Positions 49,094 to 59,228 are shown, numbered from the stretch's first letter. The stretch: 64,000 nt of DNA from Amycolatopsis roodepoortensis (GCF_014873915.1 NZ_JADBEJ010000005.1:62001-126000); one strand, 5' to 3'. Made by a program: numbers and translations. Notes: a model not told the origin generated them from the sequence alone.

Positions 49094-52000
49094 ATGTCTG
49101 CCTTCGTGTGGGCTCGTCCGGTTCGTCATCGCCACAAGGCCGTGGTGGTGCTGTTGTTCCTGGCTTTGGTGGCGATGATGGTCCCGAGTGCGGGCCCGCC
49201 CGCCTCGATGCGTGTGGCTGGGCAGGCGTCAGGTGCGGATGGCGCGGTGGCCGCTCCGGAGCATCCCGAGGGGACGGCGTTCGATCCGAATCAGATCAAG
49301 GACATCAAAGCCGCCGATCCGGGGGCCGGCGTGAACCTGATCGCGCCCCCGTCGGCGAACAGCTCCGGCGATGCGCGGATGTCCTACCCGCTGGAGGTGC
49401 CCAAGGGACGGGCGGGCCTGGAGCCGAAGCTGGCGGTGGCGTACAGCTCCGGAGGTGCGAACGGCTGGCTGGGTGTCGGGTGGGACGTCACCATGCCGGC
49501 GATCACGGTCGACACCCGCTGGGGAGTACCGCGGTATGACGCGGCTCTGGAGACCGAGACCTATCTCCTGAACGGTGAGCAGCTCACACCGGTCGCCCAT
49601 CGGGGCGAGTTGCAGAAGAGGTCGGCGGAGAAGGTGTTCCACGCCCGCTTGGAGAGCCGGTTCGATCGGATCGTGCGCCACGGGGACAATCCAGCCGGTT
49701 ACTGGTGGGAGGTCACCGACAAGGCGGGCACGCGCACGGTGTTCGGCGGGGCCGAGACCACCACGCTGACCGATGCCGCGGGACACGTGGCGATGTGGGC
49801 GGCACGCGAGGTCCGCGACACCAACGACAACGTGATGCGCTACCACTACGCCCGGGTGCAAGACGGCGGCACCGAGAAGTCGACGGTGCCGGGCAGTGCT
49901 CTGTATCCGCGGCGGATCACCTACACCGGCCACGGCGCGACCGAGGGCAAATACTCGGTGACGTTCCTGCGTGACCGGGACCGGGGTGAGCCGCGCCGCG
50001 GCGACGTACAGATCGACGCTCGTGGCGGGTTCAAGAAGGTGACCGCCGATCTGCTGCGGCGGGTCGAGGTCAAGCTGGACGACCAGCTGGTCCGTGCCTA
50101 CGAGCTGAACTACCGAACCGGTGCCTACGCGAAGACCCTCCTCGCCTCGGTGTCGCAGTTCGGTGAGGACGACAAGCTGTTCAACACCCACTCGTTCGAC
50201 TATTTCGACGAGGTGCGCGACCAGGCGGGCAACTACACCGGGTTCGCCGGCGCCGCGGGGTGGTCGGTCCCGGATGACGACCTGGGCGTGAACATCCGTG
50301 AAGGTGAGGCGAGTGCGATCTCGGCGAACACCTCCGTCGGGTTCGGCGCGCACTTGTTCGCCGGCTACAACGTGCAGGGACTGCCGGTCAAGCAGGGTGG
50401 CGTCGGGCTGAAGGTCGGGTTCAACGCCGGTCAGTCCGATGGCCTGTCGGCGCTGGTGGACGTGAACGGCGACAACCTGCCGGACAAGGTTTTCCGCAAG
50501 AACAACGAAGTGCACTACCGCCCCAATCTGAGCACCCCCGGAGGTGAACCGAAGTTCGGTGACACGCCGATCAGGTTGCGCGACCTCCCGGGGATCTCGA
50601 CCGAGCGGACGTTGTCGGGCACGATCGGTGTCGAGGCATTCGTCCTCGCTATCGCCGCGCAGTTGGACTTCGTTGGGACCACGACCACATCGGACCGGTT
50701 CTTCAGCGACGTCAACGGTGACGGCATCACCGACCTGGTCAACAACGGCGGCGTGTTGTTCGGCTATCTGGACGCCAATGGGCAGCCCGCCTACAGCCCG
50801 GATTCCGCCCGCACCCCGGCGCCGGTCGGCGGCGGGGCGGTGACCGGCGAGATCGTCGGTGACCAGACAGCGCAGTTCAACCAGCAGGTCGACAACTCGC
50901 CGCTGCTGGACTCGGTGCGCCGCTGGGTCGCGCCGTTCGACGGCACCGTCCGCGTCGACGGCCGGGTGCAATTGACCGTGGACCCGTCGCCCGCGCGCGC
51001 CGCGTACACCAAAGCCGACGGTGTGCGGGTCACCATCCAGGCCAAGGACACCGAACTCTGGGCGCAGCGAATCGGCCCGGACGACCACACGGAGTTCACC
51101 CCGGCCAATGTGTCGGCGGTCGCGGTGAAGAAGGGCGACGCACTGTACTTCCGCACACAGTCCATTCTGGACGGAAAGTACGACACGGTGGCGTGGGATC
51201 CGACGATCACCTACACCGACCTGGCGGCCGGTACGGACGTGAACGGGATGGCGAATACCGTGTTCCGCGCGTCGGCGGACTTCACGCTCGGCGGCCGCTC
51301 GTCGCAGGTGATGGTGCCGGTGACCGGCAAGCTCCGGCTGACCGGCGACGTGGTCAAGAGCAAGGTGACCTCGGACGACGTGGCCGTGGTGATCACGAAG
51401 GGCAACGGGGTACACGCGCCGGCGGAGGTGTTTCGCAAGGTCCTGCCTGCCGGGTCGACCGGGACCACCACGATCGACATGAGCCTCCCGGTGAGCCAGT
51501 TCGAGAAGATGTCATGGCATATCAAGACCGACTCCTCGATCGACGTTTCCGCGGTGTCCTGGGTACCGAAAGCGCACTACACGGAGGCGCCGGGGGTGGA
51601 GTCGCTTGTCGACGACAAGGGGCAGCCGAGCCTGGTGATCAGCCCGCCGTTCGACGTGGACATGTATCCCGCGGATACCCTCAAGGCGCCGCAGCAGACC
51701 TACAAGGTGACCAAGACCGGCAAGCTGCGGGTCCGGCCGGGTGTGAAGCTCAACTTCGGCTTTCCCGGAGCGACCAAGATCGCGTTCACCGTCAAGAAGC
51801 GCGGCGGCCAGCTGCTGGGGAAGCGGGTCGTCGACATCGTCAACGGGCAGTACGGCTCGCCCGGCCAGGACCTGGACGTGGTCGTCCCGGTCACCGAGGG
51901 CGACGAGCTGTATTTCGACCACTCCACAACGGATCCCTACCTGTTCGGCTTGATCGCCGAACAGTCCGCGAAGGTCACCTATGACCTCTCTTCCCCGTGG

Positions 52001-55000
52001 CCGACGTTCAGCCCGGCGCCGAGCGCCGCACACGGCTCCGCTCAGCAGGGTGCGTTCCCGCAGCCTTACCGCGGCTGGGGCGTGATCGGGTACCAGGCCA
52101 ACCGCGATCGCGCCACCCAGCCCATCAAGCAGGCCGAACTCGCGATCGACCAGAGCTTCAAGGACGCCCTTCCCCGGGAACCCAAGGAAGCCGACATCGC
52201 GGGTTTCGCCGCGAACCCCCGGATCACCATGCCCCGGCTGGCGATCTTCGCTCCGAACCCGGCCAAAGGCGGTTGGGCCGCGCAGGACGAGTCGTCCTGG
52301 TTCACCTCCACCATGGCGACCAGTTCCCGGCTCGGCGCGGACACCATCGACGTGGTCACCGATGCCGATGTCGCCGGTGACCGCACCGTGATGCGTCGTG
52401 GCGTGACGGGTCAGGTGTCCGGCACGCTGTCCGCCGGCCCGTTCGGGGGCACGGTCGTCGGTGGGATCACCGCGGGTTCCGTCGACTACGTCGACCTCAA
52501 CGGTGACCGCTTTCCCGATGTCGTCGGCGCCAAGGAGATCCAGTTCACCGACATGAACGGCGGGCTCGGTGCTCGACGTGGCACGCTCGGTGGCAACGTC
52601 CGCGAGTCAGACAACGTGTCCGGCAACGTGTCCTACTCCGCCGGCAGTGAGGCCGCGACACTGGCCAGTGCGCAGGGCCTGGCCGCTCCGGAGGCAGGCA
52701 GCAGCAACAACACCGCCACCTCCGGCCCGGTCCAACCGGCCCTCGGGATCGGTGGCAGCCTCGGCGGCGGCGAGTCCGACACCCGCGTCGACCTCGTCGA
52801 CATCAACGGCGACGGTCTGCCGGACAAGGTCTTCGCCAACGGCGACGCCCAGCTCAACCTCGGCTACACCTTCGCCGCCAGGGAAGCCTGGTCAGCGGGA
52901 CCGATCAACGACGCCTCCACCCGCAACCTCGGCGTCAACCTCGGTTTCAACGTCGACAACTACGGCTTCGCCGGGGGACTGTCCGCCGAACTGGGCACTT
53001 CTTTCACCAACGCGAGCATGCTCGACGTCAACGGCGACGGTCTCACCGACCGCGTCTTCACCGATGGCGCCAATCCGATCAAGGTGGCCATCAACACCGG
53101 CACCGGATTCACCGCGCCCACTCCGTTCCGCGGCGGTTTCACCGACATCGCCGTCGACAAGAACGCGACCCTCGGTGCGGGTGCCTACTTCACGTTCCCA
53201 ATCCCCACCCCGGTCGGCACATTCGTGTTCAACCCCGGCGTCAACGCCTCCACGAGCATCAGCCGTGCCGAGATCGGCCTGCGTGACATCAACGGCGACG
53301 GCCTGGCCGACCATGTCAAATCCACCCGGGACAACGAGCTGCTGGTCGCGGTGAACAAAACCGGCCGTACGAACCTGCTCCGCACGGTGACGCGGCCGTT
53401 GGGTGGGAAGATCGATCTGGACTACACCCGTACCGGTAACACGCAGGCGACGCCGGAGTCCCGCTGGGTGCTGTCCCGCACCAGCGTGTCCGACGGTCAC
53501 CGCGGTGACGGAGCCGATACCCAGCTCACCACCTATCGCTACGAACAAGGGAAGTACGACCGGCTCGAACGCGAGTTCCACGGCTTCGGCAAGGTCGTCA
53601 CCGAACAGCGTGACCCTGGCGCTGCCGAGGCGCTCTATCGCTCGACCACTGACGAATACCGCACCGACGGTCCGTACACCCGCGGGTTGCTCGCTCGCAC
53701 CCGCAGCACCGACGGTGCGGGACGGCCGTTCACCGAAACCGTCAACACCTATCAGCTACGCGACTCCGCACCGGGCAGCGTGTTCGCAGCTCTGTCCCGG
53801 GTGGACAAACGCTTTTACGAAGGTGCCGAGAAACCTGGCAAGTCCACCTACACCGAAATGTCGTACGACGACTTCGGCAACTTGATCCGCTCGTTCGATG
53901 CCGCCGACGAAGGCGTCGCCGAAGACATGGAGACCACCTACGGCTACACCGCGTCCGACCCGGCTTGCCGGGCGCGCAACCTGGTCGGCACCGCGAATCT
54001 GCTCGAACAGCGCGGCGGCGCCGGCCTGTCGCGGCACAGTGAATCCACAGTGGACTGCGTGACGGGTGCGGTACGGCAGGTCCGCGCGTACCTCACCGAC
54101 ACCACCTCGGCCGACACCGATCTGGAGTACTACCCGGACGGGAACCTCAAAGCGGTCACCAAACCGGCAGGCGAGTCCGGTCAGCGGTACCGCCTGGAGT
54201 ACGGCTACGACACGCTCGTCGGCGTCCACGTCGAGTCTATTGTGGACAGCTTCGGGCTGCGGTCGGGCGCGACGCACAACTTCAAGTACGGGCAACCGGA
54301 CCGCACCACCGACCAGAACGGCCAACAGGTGCTGCGCGCCTACGACAGCGTGGGCCGGTTGGACACCGTCACCGGACCGTACGAGATCGGGTCGGGCAAG
54401 GTCACGATCGACTTCGAATATCACCCCGAAGCCACCGTTCCGTACGCCACCACGCGTCACCTCGACCGTGATGCCACGGGTGTCCGTGAGGACACCATCG
54501 ACACCGTCACCTTCACCGACGGTCTCAAACGCGTTTTGCAGACCAAGAAGGACGCGTCGGTCGCGAACAACCCCGGTGACACCCCCGACCAGGTCATGAC
54601 CGTCTCCGGCCGCACCAAGGTCGATTTCGCCGGCCGCGTGGTGGAGCAGTATCGCCCCGTGACCGAGCCCAAGGGTGGGGGCAACACCACGTTCAATGCC
54701 GCCTTCGACACCGTGGCGCCTACCCGATCCTCGTTCGACGTGCTGGACCGGCCGGTCAAGACGGTCGCACCGGACGAGGTCACGACCGCCATGGCCTATG
54801 GATTCGGACCCGACCGTGCCGGTGTCACCCGGTTCGAAACCATCGCGACGGACGGCAACGGCAAACAGAAGCGCAGCTACGCCGATCTGCGCGAGAAGAC
54901 CACCGCGGTCAAGGAGTTCAACCCGGCCGGTGGACAACCGGTGATCTGGACCAGCTACGGCTATGACGCGCTCGGGCGGATCACGACCGTGGTGGACGAC

Positions 55001-57406
55001 AAGAACAACACCACCCGCTCCGAGTACGACGCCCTCGGCCGCCGGACGGTGCTCGACAGCCCCGATGCTGGCCGCACCGAGACTCGCTTCGACCTGGCGG
55101 GCAACCCGATGGCGAAGATCACCGCCGGCGGCAAGCAGATCGAGTACGACTACGACCACAGCCGCCTCACCGCGGTTCGTTACCCGACCTTCCCGGCCAA
55201 CAACGTCTCCTACACCTATGGCGCATCCGGCGCGCCGGACAACGGCGCCGGGAGGATCACCGAGATCCGCGATGCGGCCGGGACCCTCACTCGTGGTTAT
55301 GGCCCGTTGGGCGAGACCACCCGGGAGACCCGCACCATCAAGATCACCGGGCAGGCGGACCGCAGCTACACCACCGGATGGCGCTTCGACGCCTTCAACC
55401 GTGTGCTGGAGATGACCTATCCGGACGGCGAGCTGCTCCGCTACGACTACGACACCGGCGGCCAGGTCACCCGCGCCAACGGAACCAAGAACGGAACCGA
55501 CTACGTCTACCTTGGTCGCCTCGACTATGACAAGTTCGGCCAGAAGGTGCTGCAGCAGGCCGGTAACGGGGTGCGCACCACCTACACCTACGACCAGGCA
55601 GACCGCAGGCTCGCCACTCTGAAGTCGAAGACGCCGGGTGCCACCGAGTTCCAGAACCTCGGCTACACCTACGACAACGTCGGCAACATCACGAAGCTGA
55701 TCAACAGCACGGCACAGAATCCGACGATCGGCGGTCCGAGCAGCCAGACCTTCGGCTACGACGACCTGTACCAGCTCACCTCCGCCAGCGGCCAGTACAC
55801 GACCAAGAGCAACCAGCAGGACAAGTACGCCCTGGCGCTGAGCTACGACTCCATCCACAACACCACAGGCAAGACCCAGCACCACGAGATCACCGGCACC
55901 ACCACTCAGGCGGCGTCGCTGAACCGCGGGCTGAGTCCTGTGTCGCCGGTCGGTGGCGGCGGAGGAAGCCCGGCGTCGCTGGGTCCGCTGTCCACCGGAC
56001 CGATCGAGGCTGCTGGAAGCTACGACTACAAGTACGACTACGGGAGCGGAAAACCCCACGCCCCGAGCAAGGTCGGTCCGATCACTCAGGCCTACGATGC
56101 GAGCGGAAACCTCACCGACACGGTGAACACCGCCTCGGACGGCAAACGACGCCAGTACGTTTGGGACGAGGAGAACCGGCTCGCCTGCAACCAGGACACC
56201 ACCACGGCGACAGTCCCTCAAACCCCGGAAGGCTGCCAGGACGCCACAGTCGGCTACACCTACGACGCGGCCGGTGAACGCGTCATCAAACAGGGCGACG
56301 GCCTGTCGCTTTACCCCAACCGTGGTTACAGCGAACGTAACGGGATCGGCTTCAAGCACATCTTCATCGGCGACAGCCGCCTCACCACCAAGACCGTCGC
56401 GGCCGGCGACCCCGAAAACACCCAGTCCTACTTCCACACCGACCACCTCGGCTCCTCCGGGTACGTCACCGACAGGCAAGGCAACGTCACCGAACACCTC
56501 GAGTACATGCCGTTCGGCGAAACCTGGGTGGAGGAACAGGCAGGCCAGAGCGATACGCCGTACAAGTTCACCGGCAAGGAGCTCGACGAAGAGACCGGCC
56601 TCTACTACCACGGTGCTCGCTACTACAACCCGAGAACGCAACTCTGGGCGAGCGCGGATCCGGCCCTGCCTGAGTACCTGGACTCCAACGTCGCGGGTGG
56701 CATCACCAACCCCCGCAACCTCGCCACCCACACCTACGTGCACAACAACCCGGTCATCCTGACTGACCCCACCGGGAAGAGTCCTTCCGAGCGCACCCCG
56801 GGAGTCGGGCCACTCGACGACACTGAAATGACCAGAATTAATCATCAGTTCAGGGACGAATTTCCACTACTCAACGGGCCGCCGAAAACGACATACTACA
56901 AAATCCCGGTTACCGTTGCGGAAAAGGCGTTGATCGAGGGGTTGTCCAACGAAAAGAAGGGCAGATATGTTGAGATCTACTTTGAGGCCATAAACACGAC
57001 AAAGGCACTTTTCGGAGAATCGTATGACTATGGAAACGGTGAAGATGCTACGCAGGACGGAGCCATCGGAAACGCGTTTCAGCATGCGTACTGGAGTGCC
57101 CTGCTGACGGTATACTTCGGTGAGGCGGATGCGAAGAAGTTCACCGACGCTCACGAGATGGAGGAGGGAAACGCCGACAATCGGGGGTTGATGGACTTGC
57201 ACAACAACTGGATAGGCCGGACCATCGGCAAGGGATTCAGTCACGAGCAGTTCGTCAAAATAGCCCCCGGCGGCAGAGGAGTCTATACGGATTACTCGGC
57301 TCTCAGCGGCGCGGTCAGGGCCGCGGTCGAAATGGGACGAACGATCATGATGGTCGACCCGGAAAATGGAAACAGTCCACTCGTATGGACGGGGACAAAG
57401 GCTTAG
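49094..57406 (+). CDS. giant SpvB/RHS-repeat polymorphic toxin
   Basis: The 2770-residue secreted protein opens with a membrane anchor or signal (about 14-35), then a SpvB-like domain (about 75-330, LEVPKGRAGLEPKLAVAYSS), six FG-GAP/VCBS calcium-loop repeats of the type DxNGDGxxD (about 455, 539, 1134, 1235, 1311, 1397), a TcdB-like middle, RHS/YD repeats (about 1500-2440) and the core YFHTDHLGSSGYVTD (about 2446) to DPTGK (about 2560). The last 208 residues are a variable tip with GNAFQHAYW, DAHEMEEGNADN and MDLHNNWIG, resembling DUF6973. RHS shells encapsulate the tip toxin for delivery to other cells. ATG 49094 is chosen for the purine-rich site and signal. No clear immunity gene follows. 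Confidence 0.87.
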   Translation: MSAFVWARPVRHRHKAVVVLLFLALVAMMVPSAGPPASMRVAGQASGADGAVAAPEHPEGTAFDPNQIKDIKAADPGAGVNLIAPPSANSSGDARMSYPLEVPKGRAGLEPKLAVAYSSGGANGWLGVGWDVTMPAITVDTRWGVPRYDAALETETYLLNGEQLTPVAHRGELQKRSAEKVFHARLESRFDRIVRHGDNPAGYWWEVTDKAGTRTVFGGAETTTLTDAAGHVAMWAAREVRDTNDNVMRYHYARVQDGGTEKSTVPGSALYPRRITYTGHGATEGKYSVTFLRDRDRGEPRRGDVQIDARGGFKKVTADLLRRVEVKLDDQLVRAYELNYRTGAYAKTLLASVSQFGEDDKLFNTHSFDYFDEVRDQAGNYTGFAGAAGWSVPDDDLGVNIREGEASAISANTSVGFGAHLFAGYNVQGLPVKQGGVGLKVGFNAGQSDGLSALVDVNGDNLPDKVFRKNNEVHYRPNLSTPGGEPKFGDTPIRLRDLPGISTERTLSGTIGVEAFVLAIAAQLDFVGTTTTSDRFFSDVNGDGITDLVNNGGVLFGYLDANGQPAYSPDSARTPAPVGGGAVTGEIVGDQTAQFNQQVDNSPLLDSVRRWVAPFDGTVRVDGRVQLTVDPSPARAAYTKADGVRVTIQAKDTELWAQRIGPDDHTEFTPANVSAVAVKKGDALYFRTQSILDGKYDTVAWDPTITYTDLAAGTDVNGMANTVFRASADFTLGGRSSQVMVPVTGKLRLTGDVVKSKVTSDDVAVVITKGNGVHAPAEVFRKVLPAGSTGTTTIDMSLPVSQFEKMSWHIKTDSSIDVSAVSWVPKAHYTEAPGVESLVDDKGQPSLVISPPFDVDMYPADTLKAPQQTYKVTKTGKLRVRPGVKLNFGFPGATKIAFTVKKRGGQLLGKRVVDIVNGQYGSPGQDLDVVVPVTEGDELYFDHSTTDPYLFGLIAEQSAKVTYDLSSPWPTFSPAPSAAHGSAQQGAFPQPYRGWGVIGYQANRDRATQPIKQAELAIDQSFKDALPREPKEADIAGFAANPRITMPRLAIFAPNPAKGGWAAQDESSWFTSTMATSSRLGADTIDVVTDADVAGDRTVMRRGVTGQVSGTLSAGPFGGTVVGGITAGSVDYVDLNGDRFPDVVGAKEIQFTDMNGGLGARRGTLGGNVRESDNVSGNVSYSAGSEAATLASAQGLAAPEAGSSNNTATSGPVQPALGIGGSLGGGESDTRVDLVDINGDGLPDKVFANGDAQLNLGYTFAAREAWSAGPINDASTRNLGVNLGFNVDNYGFAGGLSAELGTSFTNASMLDVNGDGLTDRVFTDGANPIKVAINTGTGFTAPTPFRGGFTDIAVDKNATLGAGAYFTFPIPTPVGTFVFNPGVNASTSISRAEIGLRDINGDGLADHVKSTRDNELLVAVNKTGRTNLLRTVTRPLGGKIDLDYTRTGNTQATPESRWVLSRTSVSDGHRGDGADTQLTTYRYEQGKYDRLEREFHGFGKVVTEQRDPGAAEALYRSTTDEYRTDGPYTRGLLARTRSTDGAGRPFTETVNTYQLRDSAPGSVFAALSRVDKRFYEGAEKPGKSTYTEMSYDDFGNLIRSFDAADEGVAEDMETTYGYTASDPACRARNLVGTANLLEQRGGAGLSRHSESTVDCVTGAVRQVRAYLTDTTSADTDLEYYPDGNLKAVTKPAGESGQRYRLEYGYDTLVGVHVESIVDSFGLRSGATHNFKYGQPDRTTDQNGQQVLRAYDSVGRLDTVTGPYEIGSGKVTIDFEYHPEATVPYATTRHLDRDATGVREDTIDTVTFTDGLKRVLQTKKDASVANNPGDTPDQVMTVSGRTKVDFAGRVVEQYRPVTEPKGGGNTTFNAAFDTVAPTRSSFDVLDRPVKTVAPDEVTTAMAYGFGPDRAGVTRFETIATDGNGKQKRSYADLREKTTAVKEFNPAGGQPVIWTSYGYDALGRITTVVDDKNNTTRSEYDALGRRTVLDSPDAGRTETRFDLAGNPMAKITAGGKQIEYDYDHSRLTAVRYPTFPANNVSYTYGASGAPDNGAGRITEIRDAAGTLTRGYGPLGETTRETRTIKITGQADRSYTTGWRFDAFNRVLEMTYPDGELLRYDYDTGGQVTRANGTKNGTDYVYLGRLDYDKFGQKVLQQAGNGVRTTYTYDQADRRLATLKSKTPGATEFQNLGYTYDNVGNITKLINSTAQNPTIGGPSSQTFGYDDLYQLTSASGQYTTKSNQQDKYALALSYDSIHNTTGKTQHHEITGTTTQAASLNRGLSPVSPVGGGGGSPASLGPLSTGPIEAAGSYDYKYDYGSGKPHAPSKVGPITQAYDASGNLTDTVNTASDGKRRQYVWDEENRLACNQDTTTATVPQTPEGCQDATVGYTYDAAGERVIKQGDGLSLYPNRGYSERNGIGFKHIFIGDSRLTTKTVAAGDPENTQSYFHTDHLGSSGYVTDRQGNVTEHLEYMPFGETWVEEQAGQSDTPYKFTGKELDEETGLYYHGARYYNPRTQLWASADPALPEYLDSNVAGGITNPRNLATHTYVHNNPVILTDPTGKSPSERTPGVGPLDDTEMTRINHQFRDEFPLLNGPPKTTYYKIPVTVAEKALIEGLSNEKKGRYVEIYFEAINTTKALFGESYDYGNGEDATQDGAIGNAFQHAYWSALLTVYFGEADAKKFTDAHEMEEGNADNRGLMDLHNNWIGRTIGKGFSHEQFVKIAPGGRGVYTDYSALSGAVRAAVEMGRTIMMVDPENGNSPLVWTGTKA

Positions 57407-57419
57407 TCATCGACTTCTG

Positions 57420-57458
57420 CCAGGTTGGTGCGCCCATCAACGGGGTGCACCAACCTGG
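57420..57458 (+). terminator. 12-bp hairpin after the RHS gene
   Basis: CCAGGTTGGTGC (57420-57431) pairs exactly with GCACCAACCTGG (57447-57458). It begins 13 nt after the RHS stop and is followed by a weak T-rich stretch, consistent with a terminator. Confidence 0.7.
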
Positions 57459-58004
57459 TCCTTTGGCTTACTCGGGCATCGGCAGCCGGAGCGTCTGAGG
57501 TGCAGCTGCCCGACGGCGCCGGCGTCCTACGTGCCCGTCCCGGTCAGCCCCGCAACCTATGCCGACATCGGCCGACGCCCTCGGCGATACGTTCGCGGCC
57601 ACCACTGGTCGGTTGTCCGATCCCGCCAGGTCATCCGCGCCACCATTCCCCGTCAAGGCGATCCCGTGGGCGATCGTGATACCTGACGGTGCCTTGACGC
57701 CCATGATGCAGCGGGAATCACCGACTGGTTCACGATCGGCGCCATAGATGGCTCCGCGGGCGGCACGGAGGCACCGGCTGACGAAAACACCCACGAAACC
57801 GGCGACGGCGCGGACCTGCTCGTCGAGGTCACCTATCTCCTCCGAGCGTTGATGTACCGGTCTCACACGACGCGACTCGCCGAGCTCGCTGTAGCCGGGT
57901 CTCGGTCCGAGGTGGAGTCCGCTCGGGCGGGCCACGGAGATGGCCGTCCGCCTGAACAACTGAACCGTCGCGTCGAGCCCACGTGACAGGCGTACCGAGC
58001 ACGC
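57459..58004. other. 546-nt region without a convincing gene
   Basis: This is where an immunity gene for the RHS toxin would be expected. Several short frames are open on both strands (for example minus-strand codons reading IALTGNGGADDLAGSDNRP), but none has a good ribosome-binding site, start and length together. It may contain a decayed gene. Confidence 0.4.
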
Positions 58005-58024
58005 ATATGCCACTTCGGCTATAT
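58005..58024 (+). promoter_or_regulatory. operator/promoter of the ArsR gene
   Basis: ATATGCC and GGCTATAT form a near-palindrome in an otherwise GC-rich region. TATATT (58020-58025) is a good -10 box placed 6 nt before the ATG at 58032, so transcription should start at or near the start codon. Confidence 0.4.
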
Positions 58025-58031
58025 TGCTGTC

Positions 58032-58343
58032 ATGGCATCTACCTTCGCCGTGCTGGCGGATCCGAGTCGCCGGGAGATCCTCGACCTGCTGCGTGAACGC
58101 GAGCAGCCGGTCGGCGACCTCGTCGACCGGCTGACGCTGACCCAGCCGACCGTGTCTAAGCACCTCAAGGTGCTGCGCGAGGCCGGCCTGGTCGAGGTGC
58201 GTACGGACGCCCAGCGCCGCTGGTACCGCGTCAACCCGGGCCCGCTGGCGGAGGTCGAGGCCTGGCTCGCGCCCTACCGCGCGATGTGGGAGAAGAGCCT
58301 GGAAGCGCTCGAACGCCGGCTCGACGAGATCGAAGGGGACTGA
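58032..58343 (+). CDS. ArsR-family repressor
   Basis: The 103-residue winged-helix regulator reads VLADPSRREILDLLREREQP with the recognition helix TQPTVSKHLKVLREAGLVEV. It lacks the CxC metal motif of classical ArsR and belongs to the group paired with SRPBCC (AHSA1) proteins, which follows 3 nt downstream. It probably represses its own short operon through the AT-rich dyad at 58005-58024. No Shine-Dalgarno is visible, suggesting leaderless translation. Confidence 0.88.
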   Translation: MASTFAVLADPSRREILDLLREREQPVGDLVDRLTLTQPTVSKHLKVLREAGLVEVRTDAQRRWYRVNPGPLAEVEAWLAPYRAMWEKSLEALERRLDEIEGD

Positions 58344-58346
58344 CCC

Positions 58347-59228
58347 GTGGACGCGGAACTGCAGATGATCGAGGGCAAGCCAGTGCTGCGCTTCGAGCGC
58401 CGGTTGCGGCACTCACCGGAGAAGGTGTGGCGGGTGGTCACCGAACCGGCCGAGATGAAGCACTGGTTCCCGGCCGAGGTCACGATCGACGGCCGCACCC
58501 TGCGCTTCACCTTTCCGGACGCCGCCCCGATCGACGCCGACGGCGGCGAGGGCGAACTGCTCGAGTCCGACCCGCCGAAGGTCTTCGCCTTCCGCTGGGC
58601 GAACGACGTGCTGCGCTTCGAGATTCTCCCGCAGGCGGACGGCTGCCTGCTGGTGTTCACCGCCGTGGTCTCGTCGAAGCTCTCCGCCGGCCGCGACGTC
58701 CCCGGCTGGATCACCTGCCTGGACGCCCTGGTCGCCCACGCCGACGGCACCGAGTTCAAGCCACCCACCGAATGGCTCTCGCGCATCGAGCACTACATCG
58801 CGAAGTTCGGCCTCGACGAGGGCACCGACGACCCCGATGGCATCCACTTCGCCCGCGACCTCGTCTGGACCCCGCTCGACGACGTCTGGACCCTCCTCAC
58901 CGAAGGCATCACCGGCACCGTTCCCACCCGCGCCGCCCACCCCGGCATCACCCCTGGCAGGCTCACCCGCTCCGAAGCACCCCACCTGCTGGAGTACGAG
59001 TGGCTCCAGGACGGCATTCCACAGGGCGTCGTGCGCTGGGAGTTCCAACACGAACACCTGCAGGGCACCACCGTGACCCTTTTCCAAGAAAACGCACACG
59101 GTCCCGAATCCCTCGCCGCCTGGCACGTGCACATGGAACTCTTCTTCGCCGCCACCCAGGGCGACATCCGCTGCCCCTGGCCCGCCGCCCGCGAGGAGGA
59201 GCTCGCCAAGCGCTACGCCGAGCAGTGA
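58347..59228 (+). CDS. double SRPBCC (AHSA1-like) protein
   Basis: The 293-residue protein contains two helix-grip folds (about 1-150 and 155-293). The first begins LRFERRLRHSPEKVWRVVT and has HWFPAEVTIDG; the second ends WHVHMELFFAATQG. These proteins bind hydrophobic ligands, and the ArsR-SRPBCC pairing is common in actinomycetes, where ligand binding may feed back to the repressor. The start is a GTG. The substrate is unknown. Confidence 0.85.
   Translation: MDAELQMIEGKPVLRFERRLRHSPEKVWRVVTEPAEMKHWFPAEVTIDGRTLRFTFPDAAPIDADGGEGELLESDPPKVFAFRWANDVLRFEILPQADGCLLVFTAVVSSKLSAGRDVPGWITCLDALVAHADGTEFKPPTEWLSRIEHYIAKFGLDEGTDDPDGIHFARDLVWTPLDDVWTLLTEGITGTVPTRAAHPGITPGRLTRSEAPHLLEYEWLQDGIPQGVVRWEFQHEHLQGTTVTLFQENAHGPESLAAWHVHMELFFAATQGDIRCPWPAAREEELAKRYAEQ

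Noticed and set aside
53756..56845. 1029-codon open frame antisense to the RHS gene
   Set aside because: A by-product of high GC and third-position bias; Val/Gly/Arg-rich translation with no domain, and the sense strand encodes a coherent RHS protein.
57468..58412. Minus-strand frame across the RHS-ArsR gap
   Set aside because: It overlaps the ArsR gene antisense and has no good start; only the stretch near 57600-57750 looks mildly protein-like.
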